A stretch of 64,000 bases of DNA. Origin: Symsagittifera roscoffensis. Its lineage: Eukaryota; Xenacoelomorpha; Acoela; Convolutidae. Location of the stretch: assembly GCF_963678635.1 (NCBI RefSeq), contig NC_087066.1, positions 34,849,301 to 34,913,300 on the forward strand. Reading direction: 5' to 3'. Within the stretch, counting starts at the first letter, position 1, and each line of letters begins with the position of its first letter. Below the pieces are notes generated by a model. The model worked only from the letters and a program-made list of their open reading frames with translations, was not told the DNA's origin and did not search any database. Made by a program: the position numbers and the translations under genes. Below, piece after piece: positions 19,716 to 30,000 of the stretch.

Positions 19716-20352
19716 TTATTGGTCGTTCAGCTCCAGCTGAAGGTCTCCATCCAACACCTTCGCTCTCCGCGCCCTTGCTCTGCGGCGTGCCTGCGATGAT
19801 TTTTTGGTCTGGGCCCGTATTTTTGAGGAAATGCCTGGCAGGTGCTCTCGATGGGACAGCACAACCCGTAGTGACTTCAGTTCCAATTCACTTGACTGGT
19901 GCAGTTGGAGATACTCTCTGAGGACCGCAGCATTCTGTCTCTTGCTTCTAGAGATAAGATTACCTGTTTTCTTTATGACGATTTTTTTCTGTCTTCCGCA
20001 GATCCTCGAAAATATCGGGAGTGCCCGTTCTCCTGCAGTAGACAATGGCACTAATTTGTCTTCACTTCGAATGTAGAAACGCCAGTAGTTCATCAAGTGG
20101 GCAGGGCGTGTAGTTGTTAGTGCGATGGGAGGATATGCTGTTGTTCAGCACATCGTGCCAGAGGATAATCTGCTTACTGGCCAGTGGTTGCTGTTCCAAT
20201 AAAATTCGTAAATTTTTCCCCCTGTTCAGGGTATTGGGGTTTAAAGAAAGGCCGGGGACTGCGTAGACCTTCTGCTGCATCTCTCTCTGTTCCTCTAGCT
20301 CAAGATCTTTTAGGCTGCGATAAAGGAAGCTGGTAGCTACAATCATCGCCAT
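19716..20352 (-). pseudogene. PLE-U1 accessory ORF1
   Basis: Starts at an ATG (20350-20352): MAMIVATSFLYRSLKDLELE, VYAVPGLSLNPNTLNRG, QIILWHDVLNNSISSHRTNN, a stop and frameshift, then ISAIVYCRRTGTPDIFEDLR, LISRSKRQNA, ELELKSLRVVLSHREHLPG and a basic tail KKSSQARRRARARRAK. The layout (N-terminal ATS-x3-R where GDS is usual, AVPG, WHD-x2-NNS) vaguely recalls SGNH hydrolases with a substituted nucleophile block, but I cannot confirm the family. Stops make it a pseudogene. Confidence 0.6.
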
Positions 20353-20510
20353 TTTAACTCAAACAATATTGACATTATGAACAAAAAGCGGTAGCAAAAT
20401 TCTGTACAAAAGAAAAAAAATCGAATTAATGAATGTTTTTCTTGAAGGAATATAACAGTTTGCATATAGCATATGTTTAAAAAGGGTTAGAATTTAACAA
20501 AAATGGTTAT

Positions 20511-20843
20511 AAGAAATATAAAATGTTAATTCAAACGTTTCTGCACATTTTGTGCATCATCAGAATTAAAATTAAAATATAATTTTTACAAAACGATCAA
20601 AGATCTGAAAAATTAAAAACATGTCTAAAACGCTTCAAAACTTTTCGACCAATTAAATTCAAACAACTGTGATCACATAATAAATTACGTAATCAATAAT
20701 AACATTTTCTTGTAATTTTTTGTTTTTTTCTTAGCTTTTTGTTCTTTCATGGTTATTAAATGTCGATTTGGGAAAATTTTTGATTCTGACTTGTCATTTT
20801 TTTAACTTTTAGCCATGTTATACATAGAAAATAATTTTAGGGT
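20511..20843 (-). repeat. 5' pseudo-LTR of PLE-U1
   Basis: Direct repeat of 16692-17035, at the upstream end of the element. It corresponds to the 3' tail of a 5'-truncated preceding copy that ends inside the last endonuclease codons (agggttaa). This is the pseudo-LTR arrangement known for PLEs. LINE-alpha ORF1 resumes directly to its right. Confidence 0.8.
20526..20569 (-). ncRNA. Hammerhead-ribozyme-like motif, U1 5' pseudo-LTR
   Basis: On the minus strand TTAATT, CTGATGA (20557-20563), a perfect 6-bp hairpin TGCACA-AAA-TGTGCA (20542-20556), GAAAC, GTTTG and AATTAA follow one another. CTGATGA and GAAA are the two conserved boxes of the hammerhead core, the hairpin is stem II, and TTAATT with AATTAA makes a 6-bp helix I. 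Helix III would be very short, as reported for PLE hammerheads. The U-H cleavage dinucleotide cannot be placed cleanly, so the motif may be decayed. Confidence 0.55.
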
Positions 20844-23800
20844 TAATGAAAGAATTAAAATTAAAAAAGACTATAATAAAAGAAATAAAAAGGAGAATGG
20901 ATGAAAAATTGGCTACTCCCGCCCCTCGTTCCAAACCAAAGTCCACAAATAAGCAAATGCTTCAAACAAAAAAACCGACAAATCAGGAAAACTATGACGG
21001 AATAGGTTTCGAGGTATCCCTGAACTAAAAACAAACAATAGCTGTGAAAGATACGAACATGAACTCAAGCAAGTGAAAGAAGTCGCGAATTACTTGAGAG
21101 TAACTTACAATGTCACTGATTTTAAACGACTAGGAAAAATTATTGAAGGAAAAGATTGCATTCTTATTGTTGAGATTCACAGTGACTATGCAAAACGGCT
21201 AGTACTTTTGTCATTTAGGAAAATGAAAGACTACAAAAAGCAGTTTTTTTAAGTTAAGAATTAAGTAGAGATTAACAAGCTGTTGAAATAAATATTGTGC
21301 AAAAACGCAGAAAAATGAAAAACAATGGTATCAAAAAAGGTGAAATAAGAACACGTAACCTCAAATCGCAGCAGCAGAAGGACAAATGTTAGAATGATAT
21401 CAAAACCAACGAAAAGGAAAACTATTCAAATATTTGACTAAAATTGCGAATAAATGTTCTTACATTCAATGTCAGAAATTTGCTGAGCCAAAATAGACGC
21501 TCAAATTTGGCTAAATCTTCAGCAAGAGAAAATGACTTGGATATCCTTTGTTTAACAGAGACATGGCTAACCTATGACATACCTGACTTGAATTTTTTCC
21601 TAAATGAATACACGTTTCTTAGAAATGATAGAACTACCAAAAATTACAAATCTGAACATGCAGGAGTGCTCACAGCGGCTAAAAGCTTGCCTTACGAACG
21701 ATTTTTTTCTGAAACAAGAAGTGAATATGTTGCAATCGAAAGTGAATCAAAAGATGACTCAACAGAAATAGGTTGTTTGTATAATCCCACCAAAATCAGT
21801 CCCTCTGGGTATCCAGAGAAAGTGATAATATCCCTGATAGAAGAAATCAAGGTCTAAGCAAAAAAAAAGAAAATTGTCATACTCACGGGAGATATGAATT
21901 TCGAGTGCACTAACTGAAAAACATTATACTCGCAGAAAGAATAGTTTATGAAAACAAAATTTTTGAGTGTCTATCGGAGTTAAACAAAAGCTGATAATGA
22001 GTTTAACAAAAGCTTCAACTCGGACCACAAAGCCTTTTTTATTGCACTGCAACTAGAAACAGAAATTACGCTTAAAAACAAGGTATACAGGCAAGACGTA
22101 AACTACTATATAGAAGAGCAGCCTTTCAATCCCTAATGCTATAGTAGCGTTGACGAACTGGTAAAACAAAGTTACAAAAGGCTTGATCGAACTTTAACCG
22201 AAAATATTCCCCAAACAACCACACACAGATCGAATCTCCATCCATGAGTTGGAAAACAGTTCTCACACCTCTCTAAACTGATTCCAACTTTTAAACGGAA
22301 AAGGTCACAGAAACTTCTCTCAATCAAATTTTCAACTTAAAAAAATTGAAGAAGAGACTGAAAACATCGCTAAACGAAGATCAAGCAGAGTTTGAAAGTG
22401 AAAACTTTCGAGATAAAAGATACTCTGATCTTCAAAAGTATCTCAAATTGATGCTCAAAAGCAGCAGGTACGCATTGACTATGACCTACATAAATCAGGT
22501 TACAAATGGAGACGAGCAAAATTGTAAAGTTTCAGTGATTTTTTTCCAATGCGAATAACGAAAACTTGTTACGATAGGCAAAGGTTCAATAGATTCGATT
22601 ACAATGAAATTAATATAACAAAAATTTTGAAAAAGCTACAAACTATTAAGGCATGTTGCCCAGACCGGATAGAAACTACAGTGCTGAAAAATCTACCATC
22701 TTTGTCCAAGTCATTTTTACTGATTTTCAAAACTGCCCTGAATAAAAGCTTCTTTCGATCTTACTGGAATATAAATGAAGTGATATCAATATTTAAGGAC
22801 GACAACAGAGCAATGAATGAACACTACCGAGCCATAAGTTTTTCACGCAGTATATTGGAAGTCTTGGAAAAAGTTATTGTACAAAAGCAACTAGACCAAT
22901 AACACCTTGAATTTAGTAGACATCGGTCAGTTGTTACTCAACTACATTTGTTTTTAGACCTTTTACACAAAGAACACAATGAAAACGAAGACGCACTTTT
23001 TGTGTTACACCTTGACTTCAAAAAAGCTTTTGATATTGTTCCACTCGACTTGCTGCTCCAACAATTGAAAAATTAGACATCGCGGGTAATTTTCTTATAG
23101 TTGCTAGTTACCTATCTGGCCGCCAACAGTAAATAAAGTAAATCACTGCATTTTTGTAAAAGTAACTGTCACTAGTGGTGTACCTCAAGGTTCTTTACTG
23201 GGCCCGTTTTTTTCATAATATATGTGAACGAACCACCTAAGGAAATTACAGAGTGTGAAGCGGCTGATTTCAAGCTTGTAATTTCGATGCCAGAAAAGAT
23301 GCAGAAAGATCTATCGAAAGTGGAAAATTGATGCAATGCTAAAATATGAAAGTAAACGGGAACAAATGCTGTATCTTACCAATAAAACAAAAAGAAGGCG
23401 TTAAGCATAACTTCACGTTTAATTAAAAACAGCTTTTTGAAACAACCGAACAAAAAGACCTTGAAATCTTCATGTCCAGCAAACAATCATGGAAACCAAT
23501 TGTTGATAAAAAGTGTAATAAAGCTTGGAAAGCACTCTACTTTCTGAAAAGAAACATCTCCTCTCTTGATGCTAAAAACAATAAACTCAATGCGTAGGAT
23601 ATGTAATACCTTTAATAAATTTTGAATCATCAGCTTGATTTGCGAACAAAATTGAACGTAAAGAAATAGAACGTGTCCAAAAAAAAGCGAGTATCTGGAT
23701 AGCGGCAATTGGGATGAGAGCTATAAAAAAGGACTAACTGAACTGAGATTGTTACCATTATCGTATTACTTTGCACTAAAAGATCTGTTTTTGCTAGTAT

Positions 23801-24100
23801 CAAAATTGAAAGGCAGTTGAAACATCAAACTACCAATAAGTTCGAATACAAAACCCAATGACGATATTTAATTTACAAGCAAAAATATCTAACAACCAAA
23901 AAAAACACGAAAAAAAAGGCTGACAAAATTTTTGAACTTTTTGAAAAAGAACCAGTCATTTATTTAAAATAATACGAAAAAAGAAAGAAAATATTGACCT
24001 CGAACAAATTGACCTAACAGAATTACACTGGAATTATTTCTACGAAGATTACCTTGAGATCAATTTAAGATCCTGGGCCTTTAAAGAAAACTGTGGACAT
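20844..24100 (+). mobile_element. LINE-alpha, U1 copy (CR1-like)
   Basis: A degenerate APE-type LINE. ORF1 C-terminal part: KLKKTIIKEIKRRMDEKLAT, then across a frameshift FRGIPELK, ANYLRVTYNVTDFKRLGK and RLVLLSFRKMKDYKKQFF (stop near 21251). ORF2 endonuclease: INVLTFNVRNLLSQNRR, CLTETWL, TGDMNFE, NSDHKAF (21444-22100). RT: ACCPDRIETTVLKNLP, AISFSRSILEVLEKVIV, HLDFKKAFDIVPLDLL (motif A), TSGVPQGSLLGP (motif B) and EAADFKLVIS where YADDFKL is expected. The tail includes KQSWKPIVDKKCNKAWKAL. A deletion of about 95 bp near 21990 is private to this copy. Confidence 0.8.
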
Positions 24101-24109
24101 TGCAACCCG

Positions 24110-26782
24110 GTCAAAATGTCAGCTCGGAAAAGGTCTGCCTGAATTGGCCTCCCCCGAGTCCATTTGCCTTGATGTCAAGTCGACCGTCATCTTCGCTAGT
24201 AGTTGTTTTGTTGTGAAAGCTTTCGCCTTCCAACGATTGAAGCTCTATTTCAACATCATGGCATACTTCGTCCAGGAGTGTTGCAAAGGTATCACGAATT
24301 TTATTATTTCTTAGTTGAGTGTATCCACCTTTTGGGCAGTGTAGAGAGTGCGTGAGTGTGAACGGTTGTCCACATGGGCGTGTATGTGGAGTGTTTGGTG
24401 GTTCTCATCCATGTCTCAGATGTAAACCAACTTATAACTCTGAGGGAAATTGTAGTTTTTAAGGGTAGCACACTTAGCCAACTCGATGCTCCTGTCTGTG
24501 ATGCTAGATTTATTTTCAGTTTTTTTAATGAGTAATTTTCTATAATTTTAGCCTTTTGGGAGAGAGAGATACTCTGTTTTTCAGTTTTGAAGTTTCTATT
24601 TATCAAAAATTGTTCCGATTCAGCTGGTTCTGGATAACTGTTTTCTAACAGACAAAAAATGGATTGCGACCACTGATAATTTCTGGAAAAGACCGTGTTG
24701 CTGAGGAGTTCTAATTCTTCCATTCTTAATGGTTGTCCAAAAACACTGCGACCTTCATCGGTTTTATGGTTTTTACCAATAATACTAGGAAGTAACTGCT
24801 GTCTTAGGTTTTTCTTAGTTTCGTCCATTTTCTTGAAAGCTTCCCGATTTGTTCTGGTTAAAAAATTAAATTTTCTTTTGAACTCCTTTTATTTAGCAGG
24901 AGTACACATTTTGTTGTGATGTTTTAGTTAATTTGGAAAACTTTTTGTTAGAGTAATTATCTTTTCAATTCCGCTTTTCATGTATTTATTGTATGCTGAT
25001 GGTGTTTCTATGTACGATTCAAGACTCTAAAACGATCTGCCTTATTTGTGCCTTCGAATACCTCTATGGCGCTTTTCCCGACGGTTTTCCTTTACTATGA
25101 GTTGATACTTGGAAGGCTTCACATTGTAGCCGAAAGCCTTTCCGTGCCCATGAAGGTTGTCCAGTATTGCGCGAAGACTCGTAATATCACCTGCACCGCT
25201 TCCGTCAATTATGTACCGTTTTTGGTTGACATTTGATTTTTGCAGGAGCTTCATCAGTGGGATTATCCCAACTCCGTACATAGCCATTGCGAAGGGATTA
25301 CCTTGCGTTCCGACTTCGGTAGATGTCAAAACCATGTTATTGACATAAAAATTTGAGGGATGGTTATATAAGTTGGCCAGCGCATGTTGTAGGGCTCGAC
25401 GATGGTTTTCTAAATTTTCAGAGCAAGTTCTCTATTGAGCGAGTTGAAGGCATTTTCTGTGCCAGTAAAATGTATGGCGTCCGTTTTCGGTTTCCCAAAA
25501 TCGTTCCTCAAGCATTTCATAGCACATTCGGTTTCACACTTCTGGCTTCAGCACAGAGTTGAAAATTTCTTCCAAAATTTTTAAGTTTGATTTTATACAT
25601 TGGGTGATTGTTTTGCCAATTATTCGTCCCAAAACCTCTTCTATACCATTGAGCCTTACCCCTGGATTTTGACCAGAGTTATCAGACGACGCGAGTTGCA
25701 CGCCGTTAGGTTTTTATGGGGGAGAACTTTACTTGCTATTGTATAGGATAGCTTCGCAATTGTTTTGCAAAGCTCAATAGTTGTCTCGTTGAAGTGAAAT
25801 ATTAACCTTCTCCATTCGCATGCATCTAGACCTGAGAAACTGTGGCTTCCGTGCGTTTTAGGGCGGATTTTCAAATTTTCATGGCGTTTATTTGGTCAAC
25901 TGTGGAGGAGATATGGCATTATGTCTTCACTAACTTCAGTTATATAGTTAGTGCTTCCTGTTTTGGCTTGGGGGTGTTTTTATTTCAGGATACTAAGGAT
26001 TCTTTTTCCTGCAGTGACTTCTTTTAGGTGGAAGCACTCCTTTTGTCTTTTTGTCTGAAAGGCAACCAATGGCGGCATATAATGTGCATGTGCTCATTAA
26101 TTTATCGAGTTGTTTCAATTCCTCGTTTACTTAGTACTTCTTCTATTTTGGAAGTCTCATTTGAAGAATTTCACTTCAGGGAAAAATTCGTCTGTAAGGC
26201 CTTGCTTCCATAAAATTATGCGGCAGCTCAGAGCTTTGGAATTACATCCGTTTGCTTCTGATTTACTTTTGGGGAGCAGCAGATGTGGAAGAATCATTGC
26301 TGCTTTCATTGCGATGTTGAAAGTTGTTGTTCCTTCTACTAATGACAGCAGCTGCTCGTTCAGTAATTCTATGAATTGGAAACTGGGCTTGTTCTTGATC
26401 AGAACTATGAAGCGCGGTTTCCATTTAACGACATTTTTATTTATGTCGTTTATTTTAAGTTTCCAGGAATCAGAAGGGACTGTAGTGATTGCTGGGACGA
26501 TTGACTAGGTTGAGTTGTGGGCTGTACGTTTGTTTCGGGTCTTGCCAGTGATGTTTCTTCTTGAGTTGTGATGGGGGCTACGCTTAGTGGTCTGTTGGTG
26601 GAATTGGACGCTTTTGCAAAATTCTCGGCGGTGCAGTGTTCGCAGGAGAATCCATCGTAATAAATTTTGCTGCTCTATAGCCCGTTACATGAGAAATGGA
26701 TGTATGCATTGCAAATGACGCATTATATGCTTCCTTTCCAGAGGTGGCGTTTGCAATTATAGCAGTGGATTGAATCGGCCAT
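24110..26782 (-). mobile_element. PHD-RT element, U1 copy
   Basis: Read from 26782 down. An ATG opens a PHD-like finger (CYNC, CVICNAYIHFSC, CEHC; 26770-26640), followed by a Thr/Ser/Gln-rich spacer and broken text. Then come the RT blocks SGLDACEWRRLIFHFNETT (25830), LTACNSRRLITL, NPGVRPIG-like words, an AFNSLNRELALK motif A region, EVGTQGNPFAMAMYGVGI (motif B, 25330) and RYIIDGSGAGDI (motif C, where the first Asp of YIDD became Ile). The C-terminal part (24828-24110) has GASSWLSVLPLK and HALS and KGG-like words. This RT family is common in aquatic invertebrates, but its clade name is uncertain to me. Confidence 0.7.
26640..26770 (-). pseudogene. N-terminal PHD-like finger of the PHD-RT element (U1)
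   Basis: C-x2-C (CYNC), C-x2-C-x4-H-x2-C (CVICNAYIHFSC) and C-x2-C (CEHC) form a C4HC3 pattern beginning six codons after the start. Two stops interrupt it: a TAA before CVIC that is private to U1, and a TAG after NGL that is shared with U2. Confidence 0.7.
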
Positions 26783-27490
26783 ACGTTGGCAGAGAGGAGA
26801 GTAAATTTATGGTGAATATATACTTTAGCTGAGCGATCAATAAACTGAAAATTTTATTACCATAGAAACAAAAATGAATACCCTTTTTACAAAATATATT
26901 AGCATTAAAATTAAAGTTTAGATTTGAGGGAAGCAGTTTGCCTTCTCGAGTGGTAAAATGTTTTTATAAGGCGAAACTAAGACTTATTTCGAGCCCCAAG
27001 TGTTATATTTATAAAGTGATTATTTGCAGAGAGGATGGTTTTTGGGGATAATAAGCACATTTGGGTTAAAATTTTGATTTATCAATCTTATGAAAAACCT
27101 CCAATCATTAGCAAATCTGAAACCGTAGATGAGTGATCATTCAAGATGGTTACTATGATAGCACGGATCAGTTTCTGCGAGGGGCAGCGCAAGACATTAG
27201 CGGCAAGGTCGGCTACCCTTGCACCTCTGTACGAAAGAACCGTGGCTCCCACATTTTTGGGGCTGCAGTGCCTACAGCATTGAATAAACGAGATGGAAAG
27301 ATTTTTCCATGGGTTGCCACTAATTTAACAAATAAGACATATCGAGTTCATCTCAAACGCACCTCATGCAAGTTATTTGTGATTTTCAGGCGCACATTGT
27401 TGATAATATTACAACTAGTATCATTATTTGATTTACCATTTCTATCAATCTTATTATCTCCAAAAACTATCCTTAAGAGGCTTACTTCTG
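26783..27490. other. Unassigned block between PHD-RT and LINE-gamma (U1)
   Basis: A less AT-rich stretch (27130-27300, with aagacattagcggcaaggtc) is open on both strands but matches nothing I recognise. U2 has about 640 extra bp here (42960-43602), between gcagtgcctac and agcattgaataaac. The block may hold the PHD-RT 5' UTR and the LINE-gamma 5' region. Confidence 0.4.
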
Positions 27491-30000
27491 CGTGACTTAG
27501 TAACAGATTATTATGCTCTGGAGACATTCATGCAGATCCAGGTCCAAAAAGGAGTCTCGGAGAAACTTCGGAAAAACTAGATGAGTACATAGGCAATATC
27601 AAAATCGTACATAAACTGCAGAAGTCTAAACAGGAAAAGAGGTGATCTTAAGGACCAAGTACACATATGCTGAAATAACACAATTTATGGATTGTCTGAG
27701 ACAGAGTTCAAATCTCCAATGACCATAATTTTTACTTATACATATTAAACAGTTTACCCCATTTCGCTGTGGCAGATCTTTATGGCCACTATGACTGCAT
27801 CTAGGTCGAGTGCAAAAACGCCCAACAAAAAAACAAGATCTACTTTGATAAACATCGCATATAACCCTAAGAAATCTAACGAAACTGAATTTCTCGAAAA
27901 AATTGCTACATCCCTTGATCATGCACAAGCTTATAACCCAAGCTTGATACTTATGAGAGATTGTAATCTAAGATATCTTGATTATGACAAAAAAAATCTG
28001 AAACTTAATTTTAACGCCATGTAACTTAGAAGTTGCAACAAAATTAACACCAACTCGTTTAAAATCTTTGATTGATTACAAAATTACCAACCTACAATCA
28101 ACTGAATAAAACGAAAAGACTCTTACCTTTAAGCCACTGATCAACAAAGACCACAAAGCTGCAATCTTCATTAAGAAATGAAGATTGTAGACAAAACTTT
28201 ACACGAAAAAATGTAACAAACTTGGATGTTTGAGAGAAAAATCTATGACAAATCAAACTATACAAAAAAAAGGTTTCAAGATGGTTTTCTTTTTCAAAAA
28301 TTAATTGGTCATAATTTTATCAGCAAGACCATCCGGAAAAGATGTTTGAATATTCAGCTCAAATATAATTGACTGCATAAAAAAGGCTTGCCACCAAAAA
28401 AAATCTGTATACTTATTGATAAATCAAAAAATAATCTCAAAGATGACAACTTTCTTGCACAACTAATCAATTAAATAACCAACGAACGAAGTAAATAGTT
28501 ATCATGAATAATGCTAGAAAATCTTAAAAATCTGCAAATAAAACACCACTAAAAACTCGTTTGGAGACTCAAAAACATACAGGTTGAAATTGAAAAACTT
28601 CGAAAACTACAAATTTCAAGATATTATTTTTTTGACAACCCGAACAGAAAAAAATATAAAAAACACAACCTTAAACAAAAAAAGTAAAAACATTTTTTTT
28701 CAATTTTTTAAAGACTTTGAATGCAAAAAAAAGTTACACAGTTTTAATGCAACAAAACCGCCAGGTTTGTCTGATTTTCTGGCATGGGCTCTGATAGACA
28801 GCTGCAATGAACTATATCCTCACTTGTTTTCTAAATAAAAGAATACGCAAAACGTATTCTGGTTCCTTAAAAACAAAAACAACTTTTGTAACTCCAATCT
28901 AAAAAAAACATAACCCATATTCAGCAAAAAAATGCAAACATATTTTAATAACAGGCGCATTTTAAAAAATTTTCGAAAAATTGTTGCATGAATAACTAAA
29001 GGAATATCTATTAAGCGATAACTGACTAAGCAACACACAATAGGTTTTAGATCATCATACTCTACTATAAATGCAAAAGTTTAGTGTTACGACCTCTTTC
29101 GAAACTACGTGGACAGAAACAAATAAGCTGCCGTAGACTTATTAGATCTTTCAAAAGCTTCCGACTCAATTGATCATAATTTTCCTAAAATTAAATTCAT
29201 TAGTGTCAGAGTCGGCTTTGGATGATCTATAACTTCGTTATCAATGAGTAACAAAAAGCTGTAGTAAAAAACACAGAACTGGACTGGATATCACTTCAAT
29301 AAGGTGTGCTTCAAGATGCATGCTTAACAAGTTCAATTTTCAACCTCTACATAAATGATCCAAAAAAAAACAATTACCCGGTAATTGCAAAGTAGTGCAA
29401 AATTCAGATCATACTTCAAGAAACAGTCTTAAGAACTTAACACAAATAATTATTTTGCTCTTCAGCATCTGCAGCATTGTTGTCAAGATCTTTCCCTTGG
29501 TTTTACAAGTCTTTACCTTAAGCTAAACCTTGACAAAGCTGAGCTGATAGTTTTCAGCAAGAAGCAAAGCAGAAATGATAAAATAGACAGTATACAGCTG
29601 GAAGATAATTTTTTTTTGTTGAAAAACCACAAGTAAATTATCTAGGAGTTACCTTGATCAATATCCTAATTTGAGGGCGAACCAAAAAAACCAATAGAAA
29701 ACACTGTAAAAACACTATATCCAATTAAAACAAACTGTACAAATCAAGACGCGAATAATACTAATGGAAGCCTTGGTAACTTTTTATCTACACTACTCAT
29801 CAATAATACTTAGTGGAATAACAGCAAAATTAACAGTATCACTGGAAAAACAGTTTAGCTGGGCCGCTAAGACCTGTTGAAAAAAAAAGTTCGAGTTTTC
29901 GTCAGGTCCAAAACTGACTTTATATAATACCAACATCAATGCTTCTCAATTGGAAATAAGTATGTCATCTCTGTAAATCAAAACACAAAACCCCACTAGC
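27491..30000 (+). mobile_element. LINE-gamma, U1 copy (CR1-like, 2A-like leader)
   Basis: Begins with RLLCSGDIHADPGPKRSLGE (27505-27560), the position where CR1-type ORF2 proteins often carry a 2A-like D-V/I-E-x-NPGP motif. Endonuclease: a CRSLNRKRGDL-like start, LINIAYNPKKSNETEFLEKI, and ILMRDCNLRYLDYD (Arg for the usual Gly in GDCN). RT: KPPGLSDFLAWALIDS, AVDLLDLSKASDSIDHN (motif A), then a QGVLQDACLT-like block, YINDP, and KAELIVFSKKQSRNDKI-like text. Motif C is destroyed. U1 lacks about 95 bp at 27780 that U2 keeps (44108-44200). Confidence 0.7.

Larger units (their letters stand above)
16692..20843 (-). mobile_element. PLE-U1, near full-length Penelope-like element
   Basis: The most complete PLE here. 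Read from right to left: 5' pseudo-LTR (20843-20511), 5' leader, accessory ORF1 (20352-19716), ORF2 N-terminal region (about 19640-18960), RT motifs (18767-18180), PHD finger and motif C (18161-17890), thumb and linker (17890-17375), GIY-YIG endonuclease (about 17300-17012) and 3' pseudo-LTR (17035-16692). The two pseudo-LTRs are direct repeats of about 330-340 bp beginning ataagaaatataaaatgtta, as expected for PLE tandem structure. The element is inserted in LINE-alpha ORF1. It is inactive: motif A is SLG and motif C is YVED, besides frameshifts. Confidence 0.85.

Noticed and set aside
27133-27495. 120-residue ORF with LRGAAQDISGKVGYPC
   Set aside because: The sequence is duplicated in U2, but the frame is broken there and I recognise no family. 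It is kept only as an unassigned block.
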